64,000 nt of DNA, from assembly GCF_003584645.1 (NCBI RefSeq), contig NZ_AP017928.1, positions 1,142,981-1,206,980 on the forward strand. The letters are read 5' to 3'. Below, piece after piece: positions 1-8,756 of this stretch. This DNA comes from Methylocaldum marinum. Lineage in GTDB: Bacteria; Pseudomonadota; Gammaproteobacteria; Methylococcales; Methylococcaceae. Below the pieces are notes generated by a model that had not been told where the DNA came from, did not search any database, and saw nothing but the letters and a program-made list of their open reading frames with translations. Every line of letters starts with the position of its first letter. Position 1 is the stretch's first letter. A program made the translations under genes and the position numbers.

Positions 1-1
1 G

Positions 2-229
2 CCGTTATCGGGTGCGGTGTTCGTGTTTTTCAACCGGGGCCGGGACAAGGTGAAGCTGTTGTGGTGGGATCGTCACGGTTTCTGGCTGGCCTACAAGCGG
101 CTGGAGAAAGGCCGCTTCCGCAAGCCGGTTCAGGGGACGATTTCGCGCTCGGACCTGCTGCTGTTGCTGGAAGGCGTGGACCTGACGGTGGCCCGTTTCC
201 GCGCGGTTCGCGCGGGTCGGGTCGGCTGA
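2..229 (+). CDS. tnpB: IS66 accessory protein TnpB, 5'-truncated by window edge
   Basis: This is the C-terminal part of the small IS66 accessory protein TnpB (IS66 Orf2), which helps transposition but has no DDE active site. The frame is open from base 2, so the GTG at 17 is not the real start; the gene is cut by the window edge. The segment reading FVFFNRGRDKVKLLWWD, followed by YKRLEKGRF, is the conserved core of the family. It ends 58 bases before the likely start of the transposase gene, the usual IS66 order. Confidence 0.85.
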   Translation, partial: PLSGAVFVFFNRGRDKVKLLWWDRHGFWLAYKRLEKGRFRKPVQGTISRSDLLLLLEGVDLTVARFRAVRAGRVG

Positions 230-287
230 GTCGAAAGTGCCTGAAACCCGCATCAGAGCTGGGCTTTCGGGTGGTCCACCGGGTATA

Positions 288-1799
288 ATGGCAGCCATGA
301 ATGCCGCCGCTCTCGCCGAAGAAAATCGTACTCTAAAGGCCACCCTGGCCCAGCGCGAGGCGCGCATCGAACGGCTGGAATTCGACCTGGCGCAGCTGAA
401 GAAGCTGCTGTTCGGCGCCCGTTCCGAGCGACTGGCGACCCTCCCCGACATCGACCAACTGCCGCTGTGGGATGAGGTGCCCGAGGACGCCCCCGTCGCC
501 AGTCCGGTGGCGTTCAAGACGGTGGTGGTGCAATCGCCCGCCAAGAATCAACCGAAGCGCACCGCACTGCCGGCGCATCTGCCGCGAGAGATCGTGGTAT
601 TGCCGTTGTCGGCACAAGACCGGCAGTGTCCTGCCTGCGGTGAGGAACGGCCGGTGATCGGCTACGAAAGCTCCGAACGCTTGGATTACGTCCCGGCGCA
701 ACTGAAGGTCGTGGAAACGCGGCGGGAAAAGTGCGCCTGCGCGAAGTGCCAAGGGCAGTTGACCACGGTACCGGCCCCGCCGCAAATCATCGAGCAGGGC
801 ATCCCTCTGCCGGGTCTTCTGGCACATCTGCTGATGGCCAAATACGGCTATCACCTGCCGCTGTACCGCATCGAGCAAATCTTTGCCCACCAGGGTGTCC
901 CCATTGCCCGCACCACGTTGTGCGACTGGGTCATCCAGAGCGGCTGGCAGCTGCAGCCCTTGGTCGAGCGGATGCTGGCGTTGCTCAAGCAACAGCCGGT
1001 GATCTTCTCGGACGACACCACTGTGGCGGTGCAGGACCGCGGCAAGACGCGGGAAACCCGGTTTTGGGTATACGCCGGCCACTCGCCGCCCATCGTCGTC
1101 TATGACCACACCGAAACCCGGGCGGGCAAGCATCCCAAGGCCAAACTGGAAGGCTACAGCGGCTACCTGCAGGCGGACGCCTATGCCGGTTACGACCAGA
1201 TCTTCGCCGCAGGCAAGGTCCTGGAAGTGGCGTGCTGGGCGCATGCGCGCCGCAAGTTCTTCGAGATTGCCCGACAGACCGAGAACGGCAAGCGCATCAG
1301 CGCCCATGAGGCCTTGGAGTACATCGGCCGGCTCTACGCCATCGAACGGGAGGCCAAGGAACAGCAACTCGACGCCGAAGGCACCCGAAAGCTACGGCAG
1401 GAACAGGCGCGGCCGATCCTGGCCGAGTTCAAGGCCTGGCTCGAAGACCGGCTGCGCCAGCTGGCGCCCAAGACCCCCACTGCCCAGGCCATCGGCTATG
1501 CCCTCAAGAACTGGCCGGCGCTGGAGCGCTATACCGAAGACGGTCGCCTGGAGATCGACAACAACCGCAGTGAGCGGGCGATCCGCCCCCTCACCATCGG
1601 CCGCAAGAACTGGCTGTTCCTCGGCTCGCCCAAGGGCGGCCAGGTCGCCGCCACGGTGTTCAGCCTCATCCAAACCTGCAAGGAACTCGACCTCAACCCA
1701 GAGGCCTACCTGAAAGACGTCCTGACCCGTTTACCCACCACCAAGCAGAGGGAGATCGACAGCCTGCTACCCCACAACTGGAAACCAGCCAACGTATAA
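288..1799 (+). CDS. tnpC: IS66 family transposase (TnpC)
   Basis: DDE transposase of the IS66 family, about 503 residues and apparently complete. The N-terminus is a leucine-zipper-like coiled coil (EENRTLKATLAQREARIERL) followed by KKLLFGARSERL. A zinc-finger region has paired cysteines (CPACG and CACAKC). The catalytic core includes the segments SDDTTV and ADAYAGYDQIF, and CWAHARRKFFE; near the C-terminus comes DNNRSERAIRPLTIGRKNWLF, with the final acidic residue. The frame is open upstream to a GTG at 237, but ATG 288 (MAAMNAAALAEEN) or ATG 297 agrees better with family starts. It lies directly behind tnpB within the same element. Confidence 0.93.
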   Translation: MAAMNAAALAEENRTLKATLAQREARIERLEFDLAQLKKLLFGARSERLATLPDIDQLPLWDEVPEDAPVASPVAFKTVVVQSPAKNQPKRTALPAHLPREIVVLPLSAQDRQCPACGEERPVIGYESSERLDYVPAQLKVVETRREKCACAKCQGQLTTVPAPPQIIEQGIPLPGLLAHLLMAKYGYHLPLYRIEQIFAHQGVPIARTTLCDWVIQSGWQLQPLVERMLALLKQQPVIFSDDTTVAVQDRGKTRETRFWVYAGHSPPIVVYDHTETRAGKHPKAKLEGYSGYLQADAYAGYDQIFAAGKVLEVACWAHARRKFFEIARQTENGKRISAHEALEYIGRLYAIEREAKEQQLDAEGTRKLRQEQARPILAEFKAWLEDRLRQLAPKTPTAQAIGYALKNWPALERYTEDGRLEIDNNRSERAIRPLTIGRKNWLFLGSPKGGQVAATVFSLIQTCKELDLNPEAYLKDVLTRLPTTKQREIDSLLPHNWKPANV

Positions 1800-1960
1800 G
1801 GTCCTGACGGTTAACTGTTCGGCGGCATCAGGAAAAGACTGTCCTCCAGCGGACGCTTACGCGTGTCGGACTGCATGACCTTCCCCTTTGTTAAACTGCT
1901 TATATTTCATTAGAGTTGTTTCAGATGCTAAACAATTGTAAATCAACAGATTTTATAGTT

Positions 1961-2872
1961 CTAAAGCCCGGCGGAAAGTGAGAAAAAATAATCCACGAAG
2001 TGACCCAGATGATTTCTAATCCGATGCATCATGCAGTGGAAGAACTTCATGCCACCGATGGCATGCTCAACGATGACCCGCGTGGCGGCTTGTTTTCAGT
2101 TCTGTTTCTTCTGCTCAGGCGTCAATGTCGGATTAGGGTTTTTCTTGGATTTTCTAGGTTTCTTGTGGGGTAGATATATTTGGGTACTTTGATAATCTTT
2201 GTCCGCGCCCAGAAATCCTAAGTCAAGCCATAAATTGACCTTCTCGAACCACGCTGAATCCGGCGTGAAGACGTCTTTCATGAGTGTGTAGTCATGTACG
2301 CTGCCTGCCACAATGCAACACAAAAACAATATCCTTCGATTAAAGTCGGAGATTACGAGGGATTTGAGCGTATGTCTTTTTTTTTTTCCGCTGTAATGCT
2401 TTTCCTGTTCAGTTTCATCTTGGGGTCGAACGCAAGCGACCTCCACGCCATCGATCGCTATGTTCTTATATTGATCAATGAGTTGAGAGAATTCTGCTGG
2501 GGTTGTTAGCGTGCGCTCCGGCATGACGTTGAGGCTTGTCAGCGCTCGCCCTAAAACCGGCAGCAACCGGTCGATGTGGGCATGGGCATGTCCGCCACTG
2601 AAACCGAAATGAAAGCCCAGAACGTCAAAAGTGGGATAGGTTTTCAGATAGTACAAAACGAAAAACAGCTTTTTCTCGTAAGAATCAAGATAACCTTTAG
2701 GGCCGCCCTGTTTGACGTGTTTTATCTCGCCCTTTTCGACACGCTCTCGATCGATGGCTTGAGCGGCCGACTCGAATACTTTGACGAGGGCTGTGAACTT
2801 CGCCTTGGGCATTCCAATCAACGATTCCACGATGCGGTCATCGGTTATTTGGCTAAATTTGTCGTAGATCAC
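1961..2872 (-). pseudogene. IS5-superfamily DDE transposase broken by an in-frame TGA
   Basis: Transposase of the DDE_Tnp_4 type with an N-terminal helix-turn-helix segment. The first 258 codons (2872 down to 2096) carry the DDE core, including IAIDGVEVACVRPQD, a GKKKRHTLK block and LWLDLGFLGAD. A TGA at 2096-2098 stops the protein just before the last catalytic segment. Reading on in the same frame gives another 45 codons that restore the expected end (ATRVIVEHAIGGMKFFHCMM) and stop with TAG at 1961-1963. A single CGA to TGA change would explain this. The element's ends were not resolved. Codon use is more AT-rich than in the surrounding Rhs genes, as expected for an imported element. Confidence 0.8.
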
Positions 2873-2916
2873 GGAAGGTTTTTATATTCGGATTTATTTG
2901 AGAAACAATTGGGCTA

Positions 2917-3432
2917 TCAATACCATGCATTGGCATCAGGTACAACTCTATTAGCTTTCTCGTATACCTCACCTTCTGTGAGGTGGATCCTATTGATTGT
3001 GACTTTCCCTGCATCGCTTAAAAACTCAAGCGAAGCCGAGCCTTCCGTGATCAACTCTACTCGGTTTTCGTTGCAATATCGTTGAAAAAATTTCCACTCA
3101 ATCCCCGCGTCAAACAGCAACGCTATGGTTTTTTCAAGGGAGCTTCTTCTTGTTAGCTTTCGCTTAGCTGAACCAATTGTCAAACATTTATTCCCCCAGC
3201 AGCTTGACATTTTCACAATAACATTAACTAAAGCTCCGTTAACGAAATGAAGCTCAATCAGTTCACTGGAAAGAACTAGCACTCCATTCATGTCTTGTTC
3301 AGTAATTAATGCTGCGGGAATAAGTCGATTCAGACTCGCAACAACTTCGGGTAAACGTGCACCAATGAATACACCGTCTAACTTGCCAAACTTCAAGAGA
3401 GGATATATGTCCATTCTTTCAAAATAACTCAA
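2917..3432 (-). CDS. putative Rhs-cassette immunity protein
   Basis: A 171-residue protein of unknown family. It starts inside the last codons of the rhs toxin tip upstream (14-base overlap at 3419-3432), so the two were probably translated together. Position after the toxin tip, small size and lower GC content than the rhs core are what is seen for immunity genes of Rhs and other polymorphic toxins; the role is inferred from this context only. A second start at 3414 (MDIYPLL) is possible. No signal peptide or membrane segment is seen, which suits a cytoplasmic toxin inhibitor. The matching toxin is now separated from its Rhs core by an IS1 insertion. Confidence 0.55.
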   Translation of the reverse strand: MSYFERMDIYPLLKFGKLDGVFIGARLPEVVASLNRLIPAALITEQDMNGVLVLSSELIELHFVNGALVNVIVKMSSCWGNKCLTIGSAKRKLTRRSSLEKTIALLFDAGIEWKFFQRYCNENRVELITEGSASLEFLSDAGKVTINRIHLTEGEVYEKANRVVPDANAWY

Positions 3433-3763
3433 GCATGCGTTTGAAATATTGCAACTGTCTATCAGCTAACTCTCGAGTCGCTTTGTTCTTATGATTCAAA
3501 TCCCGCGTTAGATCTTCGATTACCATCTCCACCTGACGTCGTGCTTGTGCCATTACTGCTTGGTCGTTTGTTAAATTGTTGAGTAAGCGGTCCGCTTCTC
3601 TTAGTTCACCTTTAGTTGCCTTGCCCATATCCCCGAACCGCTTCCAAGCTAGCACACCATTATCGATCACTAAGCGCCCTTCGGTAATTTTGTGCCCTTT
3701 CTCCGAAATGACATCACCATGAGGACCTTTGACGCGAACATCGCTATACCGGTATGGCTGCAT
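3419..3763 (-). pseudogene. displaced rhs toxin tip, cut from its core by IS1
   Basis: The 114 codons are the C-terminal toxin region of the rhs cassette that continues at 4578-5400. The ATG at 3763 is not a natural start: it is the methionine codon inside the IS1 target duplication. Removing IS1 and one duplication copy joins ...CRFKM in the core to QPYRYSDVRVKGP here without a change of frame. The domain is charged and helical toward its end (ARRQVEMVIEDLTRDLNHKN). I do not recognise its family and see no catalytic motif. It is followed, with overlap, by a candidate immunity gene. Confidence 0.7.
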
Positions 3764-3776
3764 CTTGGGTGGTGGG

Positions 3777-4244
3777 TCAATTTAGTTGAAAGCAGTGGCG
3801 ATTAATGAAGAGGCCGATCACCCCATCGTGAAGCAACTCAGATTTTGAAAAGCAGATCGTTTTGCGAGTTAAGCGCTTGATGCGAGTGCGTAACAAAAGG
3901 TTTTTGTTTTCGATCTTTTACGTATATTTCTTACCAATGACGTGCTGGTTTGCCGGAATGAACGCCGCATAGCTTGGCCAATCATCGGTGTAATAGGTTC
4001 GAATATTGAAAACGCGCAGATTGGCGATCAATTGTTCGCAAACGTCCTCTTTGCGCCGCCCAAACACAAATGACAAAATGCATCCGGTGGCGGCGTCGAT
4101 GGCGTACCAGAGCCAACGTTGGTTCTTCTTGCGAGCCCCATAGCTCCACTGTTCGTCCGCCTGAACATCCATCGGCGAATCAAAGAGATGCCTGATTTCC
4201 ACGGCGATTTCCCGAGAGCCGATGTAAGGATTCACCGTGACCAC
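3777..4244 (-). pseudogene. insB: IS1 InsB, interrupted by in-frame TAA
   Basis: Catalytic half of the IS1 transposase. Visible core segments are ADEQWSYGARKKNQRWLWYA, YTDDWPSYAAFIPANQHVIG and, past the stop, RTRIKRLTRKTICFSKS. A TAA at 3918-3920 follows KKYT, where related IS1 proteins usually have a glutamine codon, so CAA to TAA is the likely change. Reading on gives 46 more codons to TGA at 3777-3779, restoring about 155 residues, close to the normal InsB length. It is normally made as an InsAB' fusion by frameshifting on an A-run; such a run (seven A on the minus strand, near 4254-4260) is present. Confidence 0.85.
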
Positions 4245-4519
4245 TTCGGTGGACTTTTTTTCAGTGTAGACATGACTGTGTTTTTCCCAATCCCGAGAAC
4301 ACGAGCGGTATCTCGAATACCACTGCCATTCATCGCCATGTCAACAATCTGTTCTTTGATACCGGACTCGTAGGCCCGGTAAATGTATTCGGTCTTGAAG
4401 GTGCGCCCACAGTGCTTGCAACGAAAGCGGGGGTAACCACTCTGTGTACCATAGCGCACCACATCGGAACTTTTACAGTATTTGCACGGAATCGTTTGAT
4501 AGGCCATTGGTCCAGTCAA
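4232..4519 (-). CDS. insA: IS1 InsA regulatory/DNA-binding protein
   Basis: A 95-residue InsA protein. It has the zinc-finger pattern CKYC...CKHC (CKYCKSSDVVRYG, then FRCKHCGRTF) and a helix-turn-helix segment (SGIRDTARVLGIGKNTVMSTL). InsA binds the IS1 ends and represses transposition; its frameshifted fusion with InsB is the transposase. It overlaps insB by 13 bases, and the frameshift run lies just upstream of the overlap. The gene seems complete. Confidence 0.9.
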   Translation of the reverse strand: MTGPMAYQTIPCKYCKSSDVVRYGTQSGYPRFRCKHCGRTFKTEYIYRAYESGIKEQIVDMAMNGSGIRDTARVLGIGKNTVMSTLKKSPPKWSR

Positions 4520-4577
4520 TGCTTAAGCTAAGAAATAATTGTACATTGTAGTATATAAACTACTTAAACCCACCACC

Positions 4578-5400
4578 GCATCTTGAACCTGCAGGCCAAC
4601 CCGAGAGGGTCGATCCAGCGGAACACATTAGGCGAGATCCTGTAAAGATTTGGCCCAGCCAAAAGTCCTAGTGGGTCTTGAATTATGTAAATACCCGCTT
4701 CGCTACTAAAATATCGATTGCGGTTGTAATACAGCCCTGTCTCCCCATCCTCGTATTGCCCCTGCAACCGAATCGGATTATCGACATAGCCGACATGCAG
4801 CCGCGCGATTTGCCCCCACGCCGTATAACTCGCCGCCCACAGGACTTCGCCCTTCGAGTCGGTCAGCTGGATCGGACAGCCGTTGGGGTCGTTGTGGTAG
4901 TGCAGGAGGGTGTTCGGTCCGCTTCGGCCGCCGAGCAGCGCCAGGGGCTCGAAGGTCTCCGGATAGTACACCCATTCCCGGGCCATCCCTTTCGCCGGGA
5001 CAACGGGATCGGTCGGGTCCTCGATCCAATCGCCAACCAGGGCGTCGCCGTCCCAGGCGAAGGTCGTGACCGTGTCGCCAGTGCGCTTTTCGATTCGCCG
5101 GCCTAGGGGGTCGTAGCGATAGCGCGTGATGATATTGTCGAGCCGGCTCTCGATCAGCCGCTGGTTCGCATCCCACCTAAGGTGTAGGGCGCCGCGCCGG
5201 TCGTGGCGCTCGATCAGGTTGCCGACACGGTCGAAGCGATAAAAGACGCCTTCGTATTCGCCTTCGCGGAACCATTCGCTTTGGCCGTTTGCCGCCTCCA
5301 CTTGTGCGATTTTGTGCTCGACAATCCGTGTCCTGAGCCGGTCCCCCGCGGGGTCGTTGAGGTAGCGCTTGACTTGCCCGTGCGGGTCATATGGTATCAA
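4578..5400 (-). pseudogene. displaced rhs C-terminal core (cassette 2), split by IS1
   Basis: About 274 codons of Rhs core, nearly identical to the end of the full-length Rhs protein at 17810-21910. They begin within the HGQVK(R/H)YLNDPAGDR stretch and include repeated YD/RYDPLGRR motifs, the conserved AREWVYYPETFEPLALLGG block and the end motifs IIQDPLGLLAGPN...WIDPLGLAC. The upstream edge of homology is near 5393, so the piece lacks the PAAR domain and most of the barrel. It is a displaced C-terminal cassette, not a complete gene. At 4578 the frame runs into IS1; the toxin tip continues at 3419-3763. It may serve as a reservoir for toxin exchange by recombination (inference). Confidence 0.85.
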
Positions 5401-5403
5401 GGG

Positions 5404-5868
5404 TCATGTTTGCACTGGCGGCGACAAATTGGCGTCAAGTTCGCTGTAGTACAGTAACTTGTATATGCCGTCCTCGTTCATCTGATAGATGCGTTCCTCC
5501 AGCGCTGCGATGAACCAGCGGTAGCTTGCATCAAAGATATAGAAGTCGCAGCCGACACCCCAGTGCAGACTACAAAGGAAATCGGCAATCTCCTTGGTTC
5601 TGCACATATATATATCTCGTTGGTACTTCTTTGCAGGCTTTCGCAACGGCCGTCCCACAAGGCAGAGAACATGTTTGTACCGTTGGAATGCCGCTGTTTT
5701 GAGATATACGCAGTCAACTAGTTCTGCATTCTCGAATTTCTCCCCCCATAGTGGAGGTGAAAGCCGAGGTAGGACTTCAGGAGCAAACTGCTGAACGAAG
5801 CAGCGCTGGAGGCGGTCGGCTAAGTCACTGTTTAGCCGACGACCTGGAATTCGCAAGTCTTCCATCAT
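5404..5868 (-). CDS. putative immunity protein for rhs cassette 1
   Basis: A 154-residue protein of unrecognised family. Its ATG at 5868 overlaps the TGA of the rhs C-terminal ORF (ATGA at 5865-5868), so translation is probably coupled. Gene order and overlap are typical of an Rhs toxin/immunity pair; the assignment rests on that context. It is aromatic-rich in the second half (GCDFYIFDASYRWFIAALEE) and has no signal peptide, consistent with a cytoplasmic inhibitor. A second methionine follows at once, so the start is uncertain by one codon. Confidence 0.6.
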   Translation of the reverse strand: MMEDLRIPGRRLNSDLADRLQRCFVQQFAPEVLPRLSPPLWGEKFENAELVDCVYLKTAAFQRYKHVLCLVGRPLRKPAKKYQRDIYMCRTKEIADFLCSLHWGVGCDFYIFDASYRWFIAALEERIYQMNEDGIYKLLYYSELDANLSPPVQT

Positions 5869-6862
5869 GGTTCGAATACGTTACCAAAAAATATGTGACC
5901 TTCGCTCCAATCATTCTTGGAGGTACCCTCCACCCATTTTATATGTCGAAGATCATTACCAACTGCCGTCTCACGCGCTCTACTTAAAGGGTTCTGAGCG
6001 TTGTGAACTTCATAGCCTTTTCTGTAGAACGCTTGGGTATAATTCTTGCGTCGGTCCATGTTACCCCTGGCTTCTCGCAATAGAGCCTTCGCATCTTGTA
6101 TTGTCGCCACGCGGATATCACCTCGACCACCGCGGCGCAACGCAGCAACAGCCTCATTCCACTGGGGGGTACCTGGCCTGACAATGGGCAGGTCGGATGC
6201 TCGGTCTACTCTTCGTCCCGTCATCCGGCAAGTTGGGTTCAACCCCAAGGGATCGACCCATCCGTTAGCATTTGGTCCGAAAGTATAGAGGTTGCTGGCA
6301 GCCATCAAGCGTGCTGGATCTTGGGACACAAATAACTGCGCCTCAGGATTAAAGTACCGGTGCCGGTTGTAATGGGATCCTGTCTCTTCATCAAAATACT
6401 GCCCCTGCAACCGAATCGGATTATCGACATAGCCGACGTGCAGCCGCGCGAGTTGTCCCCAGGCGGTATAACTCGCCGCCCACAGGATTTCCCCCTTCGA
6501 GTCGGTCAGCCGGATCGGACAGCCGTTGGGGTCGTTGTGATCGTGCAGGAGGGTGTTCGGTCCGCGTCGGCCGCCAAGAAGTGCTAAGAGCTCGAAGGTC
6601 TCCGGATAGTACACCCATTCCCGAGCGACCCCTTTAGCCGGAACAACGGGGTCGGTCGGATCCTCGATCCAATCGCCCACCAGAGCATCGCCGTCCCAGA
6701 CAAAGGTCGTCACTTTATCGCCGGTGCGCTTCTCGATTCGCCGGCCTAGGGGGTCGTAGCGATAGCGGGTGGACACATCCTCCAGCCGGCTCTCGATCAG
6801 CCGTTGGTTCACATCCCACCTAAGGTGTAGGGCGCCGTGCCGGTCGTGGCGCTTAATCAGGT
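5865..6862 (-). pseudogene. displaced rhs C-terminal cassette 1 with toxin tip
   Basis: The Rhs-homologous frame is open from about 6862 and ends at 5865. Core homology starts at LI(K/E)RHDR and includes RYDPLGRRIEKRTGD, the AREWVYYPETFE block and the end motifs VSQDPARLMAASN...WVDPLGLNP. The first end motif is DPARL instead of DPLGL. The variable tip of about 130 residues follows, ending with NDLRHIKWVEGTSKNDW and SEGHIFFGN. The spaced histidines could be catalytic, but I cannot assign a toxin family. There is no start signal of its own apart from an internal GTG at 6812, so it may be silent unless recombined onto an rhs core. An overlapping candidate immunity gene follows. Confidence 0.75.
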
Positions 6863-6875
6863 GGCTGGCGGATGA

Positions 6876-7226
6876 ACCCTACCCTACCCGACCCCGCTCG
6901 CCCGCTGCGTCGCCACCCGCCTCGGCAACGGCGGCCAACCCGGCAAACCGCGTCCCAAGGGCGTGCGCAAATTCACGGTCGAATTCAGGGGCAAACCGCT
7001 GGCAAAACTGCCTTTCGGCACCAAACCGGAGCCCGTCGTCACCGTGTCGCGCGGGGAACTCTCTAGGATCGAAATCGAAGCCGTGCCGGACGGCGTGGCC
7101 GGCCACTGGCGTACCCATTTCGACCTGGCCGTGGCGGGAACCGACCCCGTCGAGATGCGCTGCTATCTGCGTGTCAAGGACAAGGCAATGTCGGAAACCT
7201 GGCTCTATCAGTACCATCCGGCCTGA
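6876..7226 (+). pseudogene. 3' fragment of a periplasmic glucan biosynthesis gene (opgG/opgD)
   Basis: About 116 codons that match the C-terminal beta-sandwich part of OpgG/OpgD (MdoG/MdoD), periplasmic proteins needed for osmoregulated glucan synthesis. Recognisable pieces are PLARCVATRLGNGGQPGKPR, PKGVRKFTVEFRGKPL and the ending MSETWLYQYHPA. There is an in-frame stop at about 6873 and no signal peptide or N-terminal three-quarters of the protein. The left edge almost touches the end of rhs homology at 6862, so this is a rearrangement joint. It is a non-functional remnant. Confidence 0.8.
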
Positions 7227-7642
7227 ATCGAGAACCGGGCGCAAGCCGCTTACCGACGGCGTTCTTCAGGATCGAGGAATTACGGGAAGAAATCGGCGAT
7301 TAAGTAATGGCAGTCTTCGAGGCTATGGCCAACGAATCTGGACCGGTGCGGAACGAGTTCTGCGGCGGCCGTTGGAACGCTCCTGAGCCGTGCTCACCAG
7401 CAGGACAATACCCCGAGATCAAAGCATTGCCGGCGTCAGCGAAGTGCGCGGAACAATTCACGAATGAAATGGCGGGCCGTATTCGCGCAGTCTTCACAAC
7501 TCGATGTGACGTAGACGACTACAATAACCACTACCACGGTGAAGGTGGCGAATACCCAAATGCGCGACATTACGATATCGATTGCTGAATAGTCTTGAGT
7601 TCAGAGTTTTGAAGCCAAAGGGTCATTGCTCAACCGTTTACG
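7227..7642. other. intergenic, no gene supported
   Basis: No recognisable product. A 93-codon open frame (7307-7588, plus strand) has no family likeness, no convincing ribosome binding site and an unusual composition, so I do not call it. The stretch is probably eroded DNA between the opgG fragment and the transposase remnants. Confidence 0.5.
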
Positions 7643-8032
7643 TTACGCGATGACCAACAGTTCCATGGAACAAGGTTGCTTCGCTTCGATCTTGAACCGC
7701 CATTGGAACAGGTGGCCGACCAGCCCATGGCGGCTATTGAAGCGCTGCGTATTGACGCCATTCAGCTGACGCATTCCTCCCGACAGATTGGCATCCGGCG
7801 TTTCTAGCCATGGTTCATCATCTCGCAGTACGCGTAGCAACGCCGGTTGAAACGCGCGCCGACGTCGCCCAATAGGGCCAATCAGTCCCGCCGGTCATGA
7901 TCGCCGCGGAAAATAGCCTCCCGGTGGTCGCCGCACGATGTCACGTGAAAAGCCCGCCTGCCAGTTCGATGCGAAGTGGTCTTGCCACATGCGGGGCTGT
8001 GTAGGACAAGAGTGTTGGATTGCAAGACCTGG
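7643..8032 (-). pseudogene. RAYT (IS200-like Y1) transposase remnant, copy 1
   Basis: Degenerate REP-associated tyrosine transposase. Reading down from about 7990 one sees a start region (ARPLRIELAGG, GTG start) and, after frameshifts and losses, LETPDANLSGGMRQLNGVNT followed by QRFNSRHGLVGHLFQWRFK near 7700. These match the N-terminus and the middle of RAYT proteins. The segment carrying the histidine-hydrophobic-histidine metal site is lost or garbled. Bases 7784-8032 form a direct repeat with 8757-9008. Confidence 0.7.
7784..8032. repeat. direct repeat, left copy (partner at 8757-9008)
   Basis: About 250 bp, roughly 85-90% alike by eye to 8757-9008. It runs from GACAGATTGGCATCCGGCG through the RAYT start region to CAAGACCTGGCCCC. 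Both copies end at the same CAAGACCTG(G/A)CCCC boundary, beyond which unrelated transposase fragments begin (IS66 here, IS630 at the other copy). This fixed edge probably marks the natural end of the RAYT element. Confidence 0.75.
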
Positions 8033-8345
8033 CCCCGCGCCTTGTTCGATCATCTGCCGCTGTACCGCCAGTCGGCCATCTACGCCCGCGAAGGCGTGGC
8101 TCTGTCCCGGTCCACCTTGACCGATGGGGTCGGCGACGCCGCGGGCCTCCTCCGTCCGTTGGTCGCGGCAATCCGCCGGCATGTGCTCGCCGGTCCGAAG
8201 CTCCACGCCGACGACACCCCGGTCCCGGTGCTCGCGCCCGGTCAGGGCCAGACGAAGACCGGTCGGCTGTGGACCTATGTCCGGGACGACCGCCCGGCCG
8301 GTGATGTCACACCGCCCGTGGTGTGGTTCGCCTACTCGCCGAACC
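8033..8345 (+). pseudogene. internal fragment of an IS66 transposase
   Basis: About 100 codons from the middle of an IS66-type transposase different from the one at 288-1799. Recognisable pieces are FDHLPLYRQSAIYAREGVAL, LRPLVAAIRRHVLAGPKLHA, DDTPVPVLAPG and GRLWTYVRDDRPAG. The N-terminus and the DNNRSER end are missing. It is joined directly to the RAYT boundary on its left and loses similarity at about 8340. Confidence 0.8.
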
Positions 8346-8632
8346 GCCGCTGCGAGACATGGAGCGAGCGAGTCGAGTAGTCCCCGGAAGCCCGAGCGCC
8401 GGGTGTGAGACCGAAGGTCGACGCGATAGCGGCGGTCGGAGGTCTCACACAAGGCATCGCGACCGGGCGTCGAGTCATCTGCGAGCGGTGTCCGGCCCCC
8501 TGGTTGGGTCCGGACCAGACGAGCGGGGACGGCCGGGCCGCCGAAGGCACTACTCGTCGCCACAATTGGCTCCTTTGGGTGACTGGGAAGTCCCAAAAGG
8601 TTTTGCCAAAAATGGCGACGCAATCGTCGGCT
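8346..8632. other. unassigned segment with a perfect 10-bp inverted repeat
   Basis: No protein family recognised in any frame. The notable feature is GTGTGAGACC at about 8402-8411 paired with GGTCTCACAC at about 8442-8451: a perfect 10-bp inverted repeat around about 30 bases. It may be an element end, a structured RNA stem or chance. The flanks are an IS66 fragment and an rhs fragment. Confidence 0.45.
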
Positions 8633-8722
8633 AAGCGAATAGGTGATGTTGCGTTCGTTGAACAGATCGGCGTAGTCGAAGCGGTAGTCGTATAAGCCTC
8701 GGTCGCCCCAGGGGTGGGCCAC
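8633..8722 (-). pseudogene. short internal rhs core fragment
   Basis: About 30 codons that match the Rhs core near the middle of the full-length proteins. WGDRGLYDYRFDYADLFNER here corresponds to WGDGGLYDYRFDYSDLLNER in Rhs2. It is more diverged than the other rhs copies in the window, so it is an older remnant. It is cut on both sides and sits against the second RAYT remnant. Confidence 0.8.
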
Positions 8723-8756
8723 CGTCGGCGGCCCGGAGGATAGCTGGCGCAACATG

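Larger units (their letters stand above)
1..1860 (+). mobile_element. IS66-family element, right part
   Basis: This is the right-hand part of an IS66-type insertion sequence; its left end lies outside the window. It carries the end of the accessory gene tnpB and a complete transposase gene. The element appears to end at 1860 with the sequence CCAGCGGACGCTTAC, whose reverse complement GTAAGCGTCCGCTGG matches the usual IS66-type terminal repeat. The next eight bases, GCGTGTCG, could be one copy of the 8-bp target duplication typical of the family; the other copy is not visible. The transposase is intact, so the element may still be active. Confidence 0.85.
3768..4577 (-). mobile_element. IS1-family element with 8-bp target duplication
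   Basis: An 810-bp IS1-type element. Its ends are GGTGGTGGGT at 3768 and ACCCACCACC ending at 4577, which are inverted repeats. It is flanked by perfect copies of GCATCTTG (3760-3767 and 4578-4585), an 8-bp target duplication. The insertion splits an rhs C-terminal gene just after its last DPLGL motif. InsA is intact. InsB carries a stop codon, so the copy is probably inactive on its own. Confidence 0.93.

Noticed and set aside
7307..7588. 93-codon plus-strand ORF after the opg fragment
   Set aside because: No ribosome binding site, no recognisable product and a setting of decayed DNA.
8346..8632. Group II intron or attC site suggested by the stem-forming stretch
   Set aside because: No domain V-like hairpin, no reverse transcriptase and no integron features could be seen.
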